64,000 bases of DNA from Lachnospiraceae bacterium (GCA_021770755.1 JAETQI010000004.1:1-64000); one strand, 5' to 3'. Positions 16,523 to 26,282 are shown, counted from the first letter of the stretch. Made by a program: numbers and translations. Notes: generated by a model not told the origin, from the sequence alone.

Positions 16523-18297
16523 AGCTTATGATCGACCAGAAGGCAATCGAAGTACCAGAGGGGAGCACGATCATGGAGGCGGCAGAAAACGCAGGCATTC
16601 CGATCCCCAGGCTGTGCTTCTTAAAAGATATCAATGAGATCGGCGCCTGCCGTGTATGTGTCGTGGAGATCGAGGGCAGGGAGAAGCTTGTCACCTCCTG
16701 CAACAACGAGGTGGAGGATGGCATGATCATCTATACCAACAGTCCTAAAGTCCGCAGGAACCGCAAAAAGACCGTCGAGATGATCCTCTCACAGCACAAC
16801 AGCAACTGTGTGACCTGCGCCAGGAACAGAAACTGCTCCCTTCAGACGATCACCAGGGATCTGAACATTCTGGAGGTGCCATACGGGAAGGAGCTGATGC
16901 CGCTCCCGTGGAACAAGGATTTCCCGCTGATCCGTGACAATGACAAATGTATCAAGTGCATGCGCTGTATTTCCGTCTGTGACAAAGTGCAGGGCGTCAG
17001 TGTGTGGGACGTGGAAGGGACGGGATCGCGCACCGGAGTGTACGTGTCCGGAAACAGGAAGATCGAGGAGTCCGACTGCGCCCTGTGCGGACAGTGCATC
17101 ACACACTGCCCGGTAGGCGCGCTCAGGGAGCGCGATGACACGGAGAAGGCGTGGTGGGCGATCGAGAACAGGAAGAAGGTCACTGTCGTGCAGGTGGCGC
17201 CCGCAGTCCGCGCCGCGTGGGGAGAAGCGTTTGGGCTTTCCCGCGAGGAAGCCACGATGGGGAAGATTGCCGATGCACTCAAGAAGATCGGATTTGACTA
17301 TGTGTTTGACACTGTATTTTCCGCCGATCTCACGATCATGGAGGAGGGCAGTGAGTTTGTGGAGCGCTTCCAGAAGGGTGACACGCGGCAGATGCCGATG
17401 TTCACATCGTGCTGTCCGGGGTGGGTGCGTTTTGTGAAATCACAGTATCCGCATCTGGTGTCGCGGCTTTCTACGGCAAAATCGCCCCAGCAGATGTTCG
17501 GCGCGGTGATGAAGACTTATTTTGCCAAAAAGATCGGCGTCGCTCCCGAGGATATGGTGACAGTGTCCGTCATGCCGTGCGTGGCGAAAAAGGGCGAGCG
17601 CAATATGGAGCTCTTTTATGAGGAGTATGCGGGGCATGATGTGGACGTGGTGCTCACGACGAGGGAGCTGACGCGCATGATCCGCATGGCGCACATTGAC
17701 CCCGGCACACTTAAGGATATCCCGTGTGACGATCCCATGGCAGACGGCACGGGCGCCGGCGTGATCTTTGGCGCGACGGGCGGTGTCATGGAGGCGGCGC
17801 TGCGGTCGGCGTACTATCTGATCACCGGGGAGAATCCGGATGCGGACGCTTTCTGCGGAGTCAGGAGTACAAGGGAACAGCCTGGATGGAAGGAAGCGGA
17901 ATACCATATCAGGGATCTCACAGTCAGGACCGCTGTCGTGAATGGTCTTGGCAACACGAGAAAACTGCTTGACGCGCTGGAGCGCGGGGAGGTCCGCTAT
18001 GATTTTGTCGAGGTCATGGCATGTCCGGGCGGCTGTGTGGGCGGCGGCGGACAGCCGATCCGGGACGGCTGCGAGCTTGCCGCGGAGCGGGACAGGAGCC
18101 TGAGGGCGCTGGATGAGACGGCACCTGTCCGCTTCTCGCACGAGAACAAGGATGTGCAGCGGCTCTATGATGAGTTCATGGAAAAGCCCCTGTCCCACAG
18201 GGCGCATATGCTGCTGCACACAGACCACATGGCGTGGGAGATGCCAGTACAGCAGGCAAATATTAAGGGTCGTCTGACGTGTCAGGATAATAGATGA
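16516..18297 (+). CDS. [FeFe]-hydrogenase, group A type, large catalytic subunit
   Basis: 593 residues from ATG 16516 (AAAGGAGG at 16497-16504). An in-frame ATG at 16459 lies inside the previous gene and is rejected. Cofactor motifs in order: [2Fe-2S] C34, C45, C48, C62; His-ligated cluster H94, C98, C101, C107; two [4Fe-4S] clusters, C145/148/151/155 and C188/191/194/198; H-cluster motifs TSCCPGW (297-303), MPCVAKK (353-359) and ACPGGCVGGGGQP (502-514). The small-subunit tail (SHRAHMLLHTDHMAWEM) is fused at the C-terminus. All known H-cluster cysteines are present, so it should be active once matured by HydEFG, which are not in the window. Its 3' end overlaps the convergent zinc-ribbon gene by 35 bases. 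Confidence 0.95.
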   Translation: MVKLMIDQKAIEVPEGSTIMEAAENAGIPIPRLCFLKDINEIGACRVCVVEIEGREKLVTSCNNEVEDGMIIYTNSPKVRRNRKKTVEMILSQHNSNCVTCARNRNCSLQTITRDLNILEVPYGKELMPLPWNKDFPLIRDNDKCIKCMRCISVCDKVQGVSVWDVEGTGSRTGVYVSGNRKIEESDCALCGQCITHCPVGALRERDDTEKAWWAIENRKKVTVVQVAPAVRAAWGEAFGLSREEATMGKIADALKKIGFDYVFDTVFSADLTIMEEGSEFVERFQKGDTRQMPMFTSCCPGWVRFVKSQYPHLVSRLSTAKSPQQMFGAVMKTYFAKKIGVAPEDMVTVSVMPCVAKKGERNMELFYEEYAGHDVDVVLTTRELTRMIRMAHIDPGTLKDIPCDDPMADGTGAGVIFGATGGVMEAALRSAYYLITGENPDADAFCGVRSTREQPGWKEAEYHIRDLTVRTAVVNGLGNTRKLLDALERGEVRYDFVEVMACPGGCVGGGGQPIRDGCELAAERDRSLRALDETAPVRFSHENKDVQRLYDEFMEKPLSHRAHMLLHTDHMAWEMPVQQANIKGRLTCQDNR

Positions 18298-18694
18298 CGC
18301 TGTCGGGTGGGATCACGATATTTTCCACATAGGGCTCTGGCGCCGGCACGGCTGTCCCGCAGCCAGGGCAGAAGGCGTTGCCCAGGGCGACCTCGATGCC
18401 GCAGCCAGGGCACTGCTTTGCGCCCTTCGCCGTGATGATTGCGGAGCGGAGCCGTGCGATCTCCGCATAGGCATTTGTGACCGCGGTGTATTTTTCCGCC
18501 AGTGCGCTGTCCGGGAACAGATCGCGTTTCTCGTAGACTGTTTTTCCGATCTCCAGACAGAGCTTGTCGATGATCTCTTCCTGCAAGTCGATCTGACTAT
18601 TCAGGTTTGAGATCTCGGCAAGCTCTTTTGCTTTCTTTGCGACATCTTTGCTTTTGTTGGAAATGGTGGAACCGAATCTGCTCAATAAATCCAT
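18263..18694 (-). CDS. Coiled-coil zinc-ribbon protein
   Basis: 143 residues starting at ATG 18694 (AGAGGAGACACC upstream on the minus strand). A longer in-frame start adds 45 non-conserved residues. Residues 1-90 are charged and helical, with a coiled-coil look (SKDVAKKAKELAEISNLNSQ). A double-CxxC zinc ribbon follows (CPGCGIEVALGNAFCPGCG, about 97-115), then a Pro/acidic tail. Such proteins are common and uncharacterised in clostridia. Its last 35 bases lie on the opposite strand of the hydrogenase gene end, and no terminator hairpin is evident between them. Confidence 0.78.
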   Translation of the reverse strand: MDLLSRFGSTISNKSKDVAKKAKELAEISNLNSQIDLQEEIIDKLCLEIGKTVYEKRDLFPDSALAEKYTAVTNAYAEIARLRSAIITAKGAKQCPGCGIEVALGNAFCPGCGTAVPAPEPYVENIVIPPDSVIYYPDTSDDP

Positions 18695-18797
18695 GGTGTC
18701 TCCTCTTGAACAAAATCCCGTAAGACTATATAATAGAATATGACGCTGCAGGTCAAAATAGACGCGCAGTATATATAATTCAGGAAGGAGAACGCTT

Positions 18798-19958
18798 ATG
18801 TCCGTTAGGATCTTTGCGATGACACACAAACGATTTGAGGTTCCCGGCGACCCGATGTATATACCGCTCCACGTCGGGCACAGGAATGCGAAGGAGGATT
18901 TCGGCTACCTTGGAGACGATACCGGTGACAACATCTCGGAGCTGAACTGCTATTACGCGGAGCTTTCCGGCGTCTACTGGGTGTGGAAGAATTACCGGGA
19001 CGCAGACTGTGTGGGGATCTGCCATTACCGCCGGTTTCTCACCAGCGAGGCGGGGTATGTCTTCTCGGAGGCGGAGTACGAGCGGATCCTGGCGGAGTAC
19101 GATATCGTCACGACAAAACTGCTTGAATTACCGGGCACTTACAGGGAAGGGTTTGGCGCGCACCACAAGGTCGGCACGCTCGATGAGACGGGGCGCATCA
19201 TCGGGGAGCTCTATCCGGAATACCATGACACGTTTGTCACGCTGGTGCATCAGAACCGGACGTATTTTGGCAATATCATGGTGGCGAAGAAAGCGCTGTA
19301 TGACGAATACTGTAAATGGCTTTTTACGATATTTTCCGAGCTGCAGAAGCGCATCGACCTCACCTTTGAGGACGACTATCACAGGCGGGTATTTGGTTTT
19401 ATCTCGGAATTCCTGCTTTATGTGTGGGTGACGGCAAACCATCTTCGGGCATTTGAGTGCAGGGTTGCGGTGATCGGTGAGAAGAGCGAGACAAGGGAAG
19501 TCACAGAACAGGCGGCGGCATTCTTCCGCAGAAGGGATGCGGCGGGGGCAAAGGCGTATTTTGAAGCTGTCCTGAAACAGAGGCCGGACATCCTGATGGA
19601 GGCGTCGGATCTCAACGGCGAGTGCAAGCTCTGCCTGCAGGCGGTGTCGACGGCGAATCTGGAGCTTGCGGAATACGGGCACTGTTTTCTGGACCAGATC
19701 GATGATTATGCGGCGGTCATAGACTATTTCAGGAAGTTGAACGGTCTTGCAGCCGATGCGGTCAGGGCGGTATTGACGGAGGACGAGGTGCAGGGTCAGA
19801 CGGGAAAGGCGGAGTATGTGCGCACGATCAGGAGCGCGGATGCGGCGGGGACGGTGAGCGCAACGGATGTGGCGCTTTGGGCAGCGATCCGCCTGTTTGC
19901 ACAGAACCGGGATATCGCGGATCGGGCGTACCGGCAAATAAGGTTAAAATCAAGGTGA
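18798..19958 (+). CDS. DUF4422 domain protein (glycosyltransferase-like)
   Basis: 386 residues. The N-terminal 240 residues match DUF4422, a glycosyltransferase-like domain of capsule and exopolysaccharide loci: IFAMTHKRFEVPGDPMYIPL, the GDDTGDNISELNCYYAELSG block, VGICHYRRF and YFGNIMVAKKALYDEYC. The C-terminal 140 residues are helical and not recognised. They could be an added repeat-like domain. There is no signal peptide. AAGGAGAAC lies before the ATG. No other polysaccharide gene is adjacent, so this is an orphan copy. Confidence 0.78.
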   Translation: MSVRIFAMTHKRFEVPGDPMYIPLHVGHRNAKEDFGYLGDDTGDNISELNCYYAELSGVYWVWKNYRDADCVGICHYRRFLTSEAGYVFSEAEYERILAEYDIVTTKLLELPGTYREGFGAHHKVGTLDETGRIIGELYPEYHDTFVTLVHQNRTYFGNIMVAKKALYDEYCKWLFTIFSELQKRIDLTFEDDYHRRVFGFISEFLLYVWVTANHLRAFECRVAVIGEKSETREVTEQAAAFFRRRDAAGAKAYFEAVLKQRPDILMEASDLNGECKLCLQAVSTANLELAEYGHCFLDQIDDYAAVIDYFRKLNGLAADAVRAVLTEDEVQGQTGKAEYVRTIRSADAAGTVSATDVALWAAIRLFAQNRDIADRAYRQIRLKSR

Positions 19959-20053
19959 AATGTCAAAATTCGCACTTGTAATAACTTTCATTTTAGCATA
20001 AAATAATGAGTGGGTATGCATAGAGGGGCTCTGAGAAGGAGTATGTGATATCC

Positions 20054-20773
20054 ATGATAAAAACAATCAATCAAAAAAGGAACAAATTATTCAGTAAAAA
20101 GTCTGTATGTGCCGTGTGCATATTTTTATTTGTGCTGTTTGAGCCGGTGCTGCTCTGCGGATGCGCGTCGGCGCGGGATGAGATCACGATGGTGCTGGAC
20201 AATGAGGCGTCCGCAGTACAGGGATCTGCCGATGTGGAGCCGGCGAACAGCGATGTGGCGCAGGAGTCATTGTCTGATGTTAACATATCCGGGGCGGACA
20301 CTGACGAGCCGCCGCAGGTATACATCTATGTGTGCGGGGCGGTCGAGCTGCCGGGCGTGTATTGTCTGCGGCAGGGAAGCCGTCTGTACGAGGCGGTGGA
20401 GCTGGCGGGCGGATTGACGGCTGAGGCTGACGAGAACTGCCTTAACATGGCAAGACAGATCACGGATGGAGAGCAGATCATGATCCTGACGCAGGAGGAA
20501 GTCCTGGCGCTTAAGGAGGCAGGAGCCTATCCGCAGCCTGGTCTGTCAAAGGATGACGCGCAGGGCGCTTCACAGGATTCCGGTCTGGTCAACATCAACA
20601 CTGCCTCTGTCACGGAACTGACAACCGTGTCCGGGATCGGGGAGAGCAGGGCGCAGGCGATCGTCGACTACAGGGAGAAGCACGGCAGATTTGGCAGCAT
20701 CGATGACATCAAGAAGGTGGATGGCATCAAGGACGGACTTTTTTCGAAGATAAAGGACAAGATAACGATATAA
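20054..20773 (+). CDS. comEA: ComEA-like DNA-binding protein
   Basis: About 239 residues from ATG 20054. An in-frame GTG at 20045 is only 3 bases from AAGGAG and less likely. An N-terminal membrane anchor or lipoprotein-like signal (LFVLFEPVLLCGCAS) precedes a linker. An SLBB-type domain (YIYVCGAVELPGVYCLRQGS, about 90-110) and a C-terminal double helix-hairpin-helix (VNINTASVTELTTVSGIGES and RFGSIDDIKKVDGI) complete the ComEA plan. ComEA binds incoming double-stranded DNA at the cell surface and hands it to ComEC, encoded 3.2 kb downstream. It is followed closely by a two-component system. Confidence 0.88.
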   Translation: MIKTINQKRNKLFSKKSVCAVCIFLFVLFEPVLLCGCASARDEITMVLDNEASAVQGSADVEPANSDVAQESLSDVNISGADTDEPPQVYIYVCGAVELPGVYCLRQGSRLYEAVELAGGLTAEADENCLNMARQITDGEQIMILTQEEVLALKEAGAYPQPGLSKDDAQGASQDSGLVNINTASVTELTTVSGIGESRAQAIVDYREKHGRFGSIDDIKKVDGIKDGLFSKIKDKITI

Positions 20774-20796
20774 ATGAGTTGGGAGATTCAGGAGTA

Positions 20797-21489
20797 ATGG
20801 GAAAAAAGGTTTTGGTGGTAGATGATGAGAAACTGATCGTGAAGGGACTGCGCTTTAGTCTGGAACAGGATGACATGGAAGTCGAGTGCGCATATGACGG
20901 TGAGGAAGCGCTCGAAATGGCAAAAAACAAGAAGTATGATATCATTTTGCTGGACATCATGCTTCCGAAGCTGACCGGATTGGAAGTGTGCCAGCAGATC
21001 AGGGAATTTTCCGATGTGCCTGTCATCATGCTCACAGCAAAGGGCGAGGATATGGACAAGATCCTTGGGTTCGAGTACGGGGCAGATGACTACATCACAA
21101 AACCGTTCAACATTCCTGAAGTGAAGGCGAGGATCAAGGCGATTATGCGCAGGACCGGTTCAAAGGTGAAAGAGCCGGCGGAGAAGAAAGCGCAGATCAT
21201 CGAGGCGGGCGACCTGCGGCTTGACTGCGAGGGACGGCGCCTCCATGTCAGCGGGCGGGAGGTCAATCTCACCGCCAAGGAATTTGACGTCCTCGAGCTT
21301 CTCGTGCTCAACCCGAACAAAGTTTACGGCAGGGAGAATCTCTTAAAGCTCGTGTGGGGAGAGGATTATCCGGGCGATGTCAGGACAGTGGATGTGCATA
21401 TCAGGAGACTGCGTGAGAAGATCGAACCGAACCCGAGTGAGCCAAAGTACGTGCACACAAAATGGGGTGTGGGGTACTATTACAAATAG
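20797..21489 (+). CDS. OmpR/PhoB-family response regulator
   Basis: 230 residues from ATG 20797 (an in-frame TTG at 20779 is alternative). The receiver domain has the acidic pocket VDDE, phospho-Asp in DIILLDIMLP, and the T and K of MLTAKG and YITKPF. The C-terminal winged helix shows LTAKEFDVLELLVLNPNKVY and VDVHIRRLREKIEP, the OmpR recognition helix. It is followed 26 bases later by its histidine kinase and sits between comEA and comEC. It may control envelope or competence genes. The target is unknown. Confidence 0.92.
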   Translation: MGKKVLVVDDEKLIVKGLRFSLEQDDMEVECAYDGEEALEMAKNKKYDIILLDIMLPKLTGLEVCQQIREFSDVPVIMLTAKGEDMDKILGFEYGADDYITKPFNIPEVKARIKAIMRRTGSKVKEPAEKKAQIIEAGDLRLDCEGRRLHVSGREVNLTAKEFDVLELLVLNPNKVYGRENLLKLVWGEDYPGDVRTVDVHIRRLREKIEPNPSEPKYVHTKWGVGYYYK

Positions 21490-21515
21490 ATTTCTTATAA
21501 TAATAGGAGATGAAA

Positions 21516-22973
21516 GTGGCAAAACTTTGGGAAAAGATCAAAAACGGAAAATTAGTCACGAGTTTCAGAAGCCTGAGGACGCGCATATTCTGTATCATCA
21601 TGGCGGCGGGGATCGTTCCCTGCGTCGTGCTGCACTTTGGCATACTGGAACGGTATCTGGACAATACGATCGCGACGAGGACGACCGAGGTACAGACACA
21701 GGTGCGGATCATTGCGGATCATCTGATCACATACAATTACATGCTTGACAGCAGCAACGCGGTTGTCAATGCGGAGCTTTTGCAGTTGTCCAATCTCTAT
21801 GACGGGCGCGTGCTGATCATTGACGGCGGACTTAAGATCATCAAGGATACCTATGCGGTCAGTGAGGGAAAGACGCTGATCTCTGAGGCGATCATAAAGT
21901 GTTTAAAGGGCGAGGGTGCCTCCAACAGTCTCAAGGACGCGGGGTACATCGAGATCATCGTGCCCATAGAGGAGAAGAGTGAGGACAAGCCGCGCGTTGT
22001 CGGGGCGATGCTCACCAGCGTGTCGACGGACAGCATCATCAGCGGCTATGAGTATATACAGAGCCGTGCCTTTCTACTGGAACTCGTTGCGATGGTGGTC
22101 ATATTCGGGTTTGCCCTTCTGCTGAGCCGTAAGATGCTCAAGCCTTTTGAGAAGATCACAGATGCGATCAATGATGTAAAGAATGGGTTTACCGATGAGG
22201 AGATCAGTGTCACGGATTATATCGAGACAGAGCAGATCGGGGACGCATTCAACCAGATGATGGGCAGGATGAAAGTGCTCGACGATTCCAGACAGGAGTT
22301 CGTGTCCAATGTGTCCCATGAGCTGAAGACGCCGCTCGCCTCCATGAAGGTGCTGGCGGATTCCCTGCTCACACAGGAGGATGCCCCGACGGAGCTTTAC
22401 CGCGAGTTCATGACAGATATAGCGGAGGAGATCGACAGGGAGAATAAGATCATCACGGATCTGCTGTCCCTGGTGAAAATGACGAGGACATCGACGGACA
22501 TCAGCGTCGAGGAGGTGGATATCAATGCGGTTCTGGAGCTTCTGCTAAAGCGCCTGGGTCCCATTGCGTCGCGCGCGGAGGTCAAGCTGATCTTTGAGAG
22601 CCGCAGGCCGGTGAGCGCGGAGGTGGATGAAGTCAAGCTGACGCTGGCATTGTCAAATCTGGTCGAGAACGGGATCAAATACAACAGCAAGGGCGGCTGG
22701 GTGAAAGTGATACTCGACGCAGACCATCAGTATTTTACGGTTGAAGTGTCTGATTCCGGCGTTGGGATCCCGCAGGAGTCGATCGAACATATCTATGAGC
22801 GCTTTTACAGGGTGGACAAATCCCATTCCAAAGAGATCGGCGGGACAGGGCTTGGCCTTGCGATCACCAGGAGTGCCATACTCAGACACCGCGGCTCGAT
22901 CACGGTGAGCAGCGAGGAGGGGGTAGGGACGGTCTTTTCCGTCAAGATCCCGCTTACCTATATCGCGCAATAA
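21516..22973 (+). CDS. Membrane sensor histidine kinase
   Basis: 485 residues from GTG 21516, 6 bases after AGGAG (21505-21509). The ATG at 21510 directly abuts the ribosome site and is less likely. Membrane segments lie near residues 23-45 and 185-205, with an extracellular domain of about 140 residues between them. HAMP, HisKA (VSNVSHELKTPLASMKVLAD, phospho-His) and HATPase_c boxes follow (LVENGIKYNSKGG, VSDSGVGIPQESIEHIYERF, GGTGLGLAI). It is the partner of the preceding regulator. The signal is unknown. Confidence 0.92.
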   Translation: MAKLWEKIKNGKLVTSFRSLRTRIFCIIMAAGIVPCVVLHFGILERYLDNTIATRTTEVQTQVRIIADHLITYNYMLDSSNAVVNAELLQLSNLYDGRVLIIDGGLKIIKDTYAVSEGKTLISEAIIKCLKGEGASNSLKDAGYIEIIVPIEEKSEDKPRVVGAMLTSVSTDSIISGYEYIQSRAFLLELVAMVVIFGFALLLSRKMLKPFEKITDAINDVKNGFTDEEISVTDYIETEQIGDAFNQMMGRMKVLDDSRQEFVSNVSHELKTPLASMKVLADSLLTQEDAPTELYREFMTDIAEEIDRENKIITDLLSLVKMTRTSTDISVEEVDINAVLELLLKRLGPIASRAEVKLIFESRRPVSAEVDEVKLTLALSNLVENGIKYNSKGGWVKVILDADHQYFTVEVSDSGVGIPQESIEHIYERFYRVDKSHSKEIGGTGLGLAITRSAILRHRGSITVSSEEGVGTVFSVKIPLTYIAQ

Positions 22974-23014
22974 CTTAAAAATTAGATCAATATCACATAA
23001 AGAAAGGCGTATCT

Positions 23015-23953
23015 ATGAATCAAAAGCCTTTAAGGATAATACTGCTTCTGCTGGGGCTGATGCAGCTTCTTGCTGTTGCGCTGACCGGATGCGGCAGCAA
23101 GGAGCCGCAGGGGACACCGATCGATATCTCATATCTGAACAAGAATGAGACAAAGCTCGTGACGGAGACGCATTATCTCACAAGCACGGACACGAAGGAC
23201 ATGATCGTGGAGGTGCTGACACTGCTGTGTTCGGTGCCGGACAATAAGGAACTGAAAGCGACACTCACAAGCGGGATTAACATCATCACTTATTCCTATG
23301 ACGGGGAACAGGTGATCGTATCACTCGGTGAAAAATACAAAGAGCTGTCGAGGACGACGGAGGTACTGACGCGGGCGGCGCTTGTCAGGAGTCTCACGAA
23401 CATACCCGAGGTCAATTATGTGATGCTCACGGTCAATGGGGAGTCGCTCACCGATGCCTCGGGCAATGTGATCGGCATCATGACGTCGGACATGTTTGTG
23501 AACAATGCCGGCGCGCAGGTGGAGACGGTGAACAGCACTGTGACATTGCGGCTGTATTTTGCCAACGAGGAAGGCGACGGACTGGTGGCAGTCAACAGGG
23601 AACTCGCACACAATGCGGATGTGTCCAATGTGCCGATGGAAAAACTGGTGGTGGAACAACTGATCAGCGGACCTGTGAACGGTGAGACCTGTCCGACCAT
23701 CAGTCCGGACACGAAGCTTGTCAATATCACTGTCAGGGACAATATCTGTTATCTGACCTTTGACAGCGCGATCCTCACGGCAGTGAATAATGTCACGACC
23801 GATGTGACGATCTACTCGATCGTCAATTCCCTTGTGGAGCTGAGCAATATCAACAAAGTGCAGATATCCGTCGATGGCAACAAGGATGGGAAGTTTCGGG
23901 ATAAGTATGAGGCTTCCACTGTATTTGAGCGCAACCTGTCACTTGTCAACTGA
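23015..23953 (+). CDS. GerMN-domain lipoprotein
   Basis: 312 residues. The signal peptide ends in a lipobox (VALTGCGSK, Cys about 26), so it is anchored on the outer face of the membrane. Two repeated GerMN units follow (about 50-170 and 180-300), each with a DSAI/TVNG-type core (VNYVMLTVNGESL; NICYLTFDSAI, VQISVDGNKDG). In spore-formers GerM and LpqB-like proteins of this fold act at the sporulation septum or with a sensor kinase. Following a histidine kinase directly, it resembles the LpqB-MtrAB arrangement. The role here is inferred only. Confidence 0.85.
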   Translation: MNQKPLRIILLLLGLMQLLAVALTGCGSKEPQGTPIDISYLNKNETKLVTETHYLTSTDTKDMIVEVLTLLCSVPDNKELKATLTSGINIITYSYDGEQVIVSLGEKYKELSRTTEVLTRAALVRSLTNIPEVNYVMLTVNGESLTDASGNVIGIMTSDMFVNNAGAQVETVNSTVTLRLYFANEEGDGLVAVNRELAHNADVSNVPMEKLVVEQLISGPVNGETCPTISPDTKLVNITVRDNICYLTFDSAILTAVNNVTTDVTIYSIVNSLVELSNINKVQISVDGNKDGKFRDKYEASTVFERNLSLVN

Positions 23954-23983
23954 CGGTTTGCGATAGGGAGGAAATCAATATCA

Positions 23984-26263
23984 ATGAGGAGGCCACTGTG
24001 CTGCGTCTGCGCGGCATTTGTGGTGACTGTGTTCTTATATCTGAAACTCTGTCCGCCGCAGGAGGCGGTGTATGACTACCCGGAAGGAGAGCAGGTCACG
24101 CTGCTGGGGGAAGTATACAAAAAGGAGTTCAAGAGCGGTTATCAGGGGAATACGCTGGTGATCTGGCTAAAGAATGTCCGGATGAGCGGGGAAGCGGAAA
24201 CGGCGGGCAATGTCATCTGTTATATCGAAGCGGACGAGGATCTGACAGTACCCAGAGCCGGAAGTACGATCGCTGTGGATGGGGAAGTGTCCTGCTTTGA
24301 CAGGGCGCGGAATCCGGGAGCGTTTGATGCAAGGGCGTATTACCGGATCCTCGGCGTGGATTTCAGGCTTTACAAGGCGAGGATCCGCGCGGAAGGCAGC
24401 AGGTATTCCGCCTATCACGAGATCCTGTATCAGCTCAGATGCCATTTTGAAGGAATCTTTGACAGGGCGCTCGCGCCAAAGGACGCGTCGATCATGAAGG
24501 CGGTCCTGCTGGGGAGTAAGTCGGATCTGGACGCGCAGAGCAGGCAGCTCTTTCAGAAGAGCGGCATTGCCCATATTCTGGCGATCTCAGGGCTTCATAT
24601 CACATTGCTGGGCATGGGATTGTACAAGCTGCTGCGAAAAATATGTCTTCCGCAGGCAGTCTGTGCGGTGACCGCTGTCGGACTGATGATCGCTTACGGG
24701 GATATGGTCGGTATGAGCAGCTCCGCATACAGAGCAGTGTTTATGTTTGGCATGCAGCTTGCGGCGCAGATGCTGCGGCGGACGTACGACATGCTCACTG
24801 CGCTGGCACTCGCGGCAACGCTGATCCTGCTGGAGCAGCCGCTGTATCTGTATCATGCGGGATTTCTGCTGTCTTTTGGGGCGATCCTTGGTATTGGATG
24901 CCTGTCTGATGTCGTGAGTCCCGAAAGACGCGGGAAAGGGCAGGCCCTGGCGGGAAGCCTTGGCATCTTTCTGGTTCATTTTCCCATTATGCTGTGTGTG
25001 TATCATGAATTTCCGGTATATGCATTCCTGCTGAATCTCGTAGTCATACCTGCCATGACTTTTCTGATGGCGGCTGGGCTTTTGTGCCTTGGCATGGGCA
25101 GTCTGCCCGCGGCGCTTGGAGCTGGCGTGGCTGCGATCATGGGATGGGTGTGCCATATGCTGCTCCTGGCGTTTGAGCGGCTGTGTGCGATGTCGCTGAG
25201 ACTGCCGTTTGCGAACTGGATCGTGGGGAGGCCGGAGGACTGGCGGATCTGCGCGTTTGGCGCGGTTGTCCTGTTTCTGTATGCGGCGCATCAGTACGGA
25301 AGATATGTATCAAAGGGGAAGGCGTGTGAGAAGCGGGGGATCCATGTAGGGCTGCCATTGCAGGTCCGGTTTCTGACGGTGCTTGCGGCAGTCCTGCTGA
25401 TCAGCGATTCCCCGGTCGACGGGGTGTCAGTGACTTTTCTGGACGTAGGGCAGGGCGACTGCATCTGGATCGAAAGTGCGAAAGGAGAGCATTTTCTAGT
25501 TGACGGCGGAAGCACTTCCGAAAGCAGGGTGGGAACCTACACGATCATTCCGTATCTGAAGTACATGGGGGTATCGCGGCTGGATGCAGTCTTTTTGACA
25601 CATCTTGACAGCGATCATATATCCGGGGTGATGGAGCTGCTTGAGGGCAGCGGCGGTGATACGGACACAGCGGCGGGGAATGTCGCAGACAGCGGGATGG
25701 AGGTTGAGATCGGCAGGATCTGCATATCCGGGGCAGTCATTGAAGATGACGCATATGAAAAGCTGGCGGCATTGTGCGGATCGAGAGCGATCCCGATCTA
25801 CCGCCTGGGAGCCGGTGACAGGGTCGAGGCGTGCGGGCTTGGGTTTGAAGTGCTTCATCCGCAGGGAGATTACGACGCGGATTCCCGCAATGCGTATTCT
25901 CTGGTCATGAAACTGGAGACAGCGGACAAGGTTACAGTGCTTCTGACGGGTGACGCAGAGGCGGACGGCGAGCGGGCGGCAGCGGAAAGACTCTGCGGGA
26001 GGGCTGATTTTGCAGGCATCGACATATACAAGGCAGCGCATCATGGATCAAGGTATTCCAACACGCAGGAGCTGCTGGCGCTGACAGAGCCGGCGCTTGC
26101 CGTCATATCCTGCGGGGAGGACAACCGCTATGGGCACCCGCACGCGGAGGCGGTCGGGAGACTGGAGGAGATCGGAAGCGACATACGGATGACGAAGGAC
26201 ACAGGAGCCATTATGATCAGGATCAAAAACGGGAAATATGAGGTTGAGAATTTTATAAAATAA
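23984..26263 (+). CDS. comEC: ComEC/Rec2 family DNA-uptake channel
   Basis: 759 residues with the full ComEC plan: an N-terminal extracytoplasmic DUF4131/OB region (about 30-150), the multi-helix Competence channel domain (GIAHILAISGLHITLLGMGL near 195, then about nine helices), and a C-terminal metallo-beta-lactamase-like domain (TFLDVGQGDCIWIES, LVDGGSTSESR, LTHLDSDHISG, AAHHGSRYSN). It carries single-stranded DNA across the membrane during transformation. RBS GGAGG lies about 12 bases before the ATG. It is 30 bases after the GerMN gene and 19 before holA, so all are probably one transcript with comEA upstream. Confidence 0.93.
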   Translation: MRRPLCCVCAAFVVTVFLYLKLCPPQEAVYDYPEGEQVTLLGEVYKKEFKSGYQGNTLVIWLKNVRMSGEAETAGNVICYIEADEDLTVPRAGSTIAVDGEVSCFDRARNPGAFDARAYYRILGVDFRLYKARIRAEGSRYSAYHEILYQLRCHFEGIFDRALAPKDASIMKAVLLGSKSDLDAQSRQLFQKSGIAHILAISGLHITLLGMGLYKLLRKICLPQAVCAVTAVGLMIAYGDMVGMSSSAYRAVFMFGMQLAAQMLRRTYDMLTALALAATLILLEQPLYLYHAGFLLSFGAILGIGCLSDVVSPERRGKGQALAGSLGIFLVHFPIMLCVYHEFPVYAFLLNLVVIPAMTFLMAAGLLCLGMGSLPAALGAGVAAIMGWVCHMLLLAFERLCAMSLRLPFANWIVGRPEDWRICAFGAVVLFLYAAHQYGRYVSKGKACEKRGIHVGLPLQVRFLTVLAAVLLISDSPVDGVSVTFLDVGQGDCIWIESAKGEHFLVDGGSTSESRVGTYTIIPYLKYMGVSRLDAVFLTHLDSDHISGVMELLEGSGGDTDTAAGNVADSGMEVEIGRICISGAVIEDDAYEKLAALCGSRAIPIYRLGAGDRVEACGLGFEVLHPQGDYDADSRNAYSLVMKLETADKVTVLLTGDAEADGERAAAERLCGRADFAGIDIYKAAHHGSRYSNTQELLALTEPALAVISCGEDNRYGHPHAEAVGRLEEIGSDIRMTKDTGAIMIRIKNGKYEVENFIK

Positions 26264-26282
26264 AAAGGGCGAAGGATTCAGA

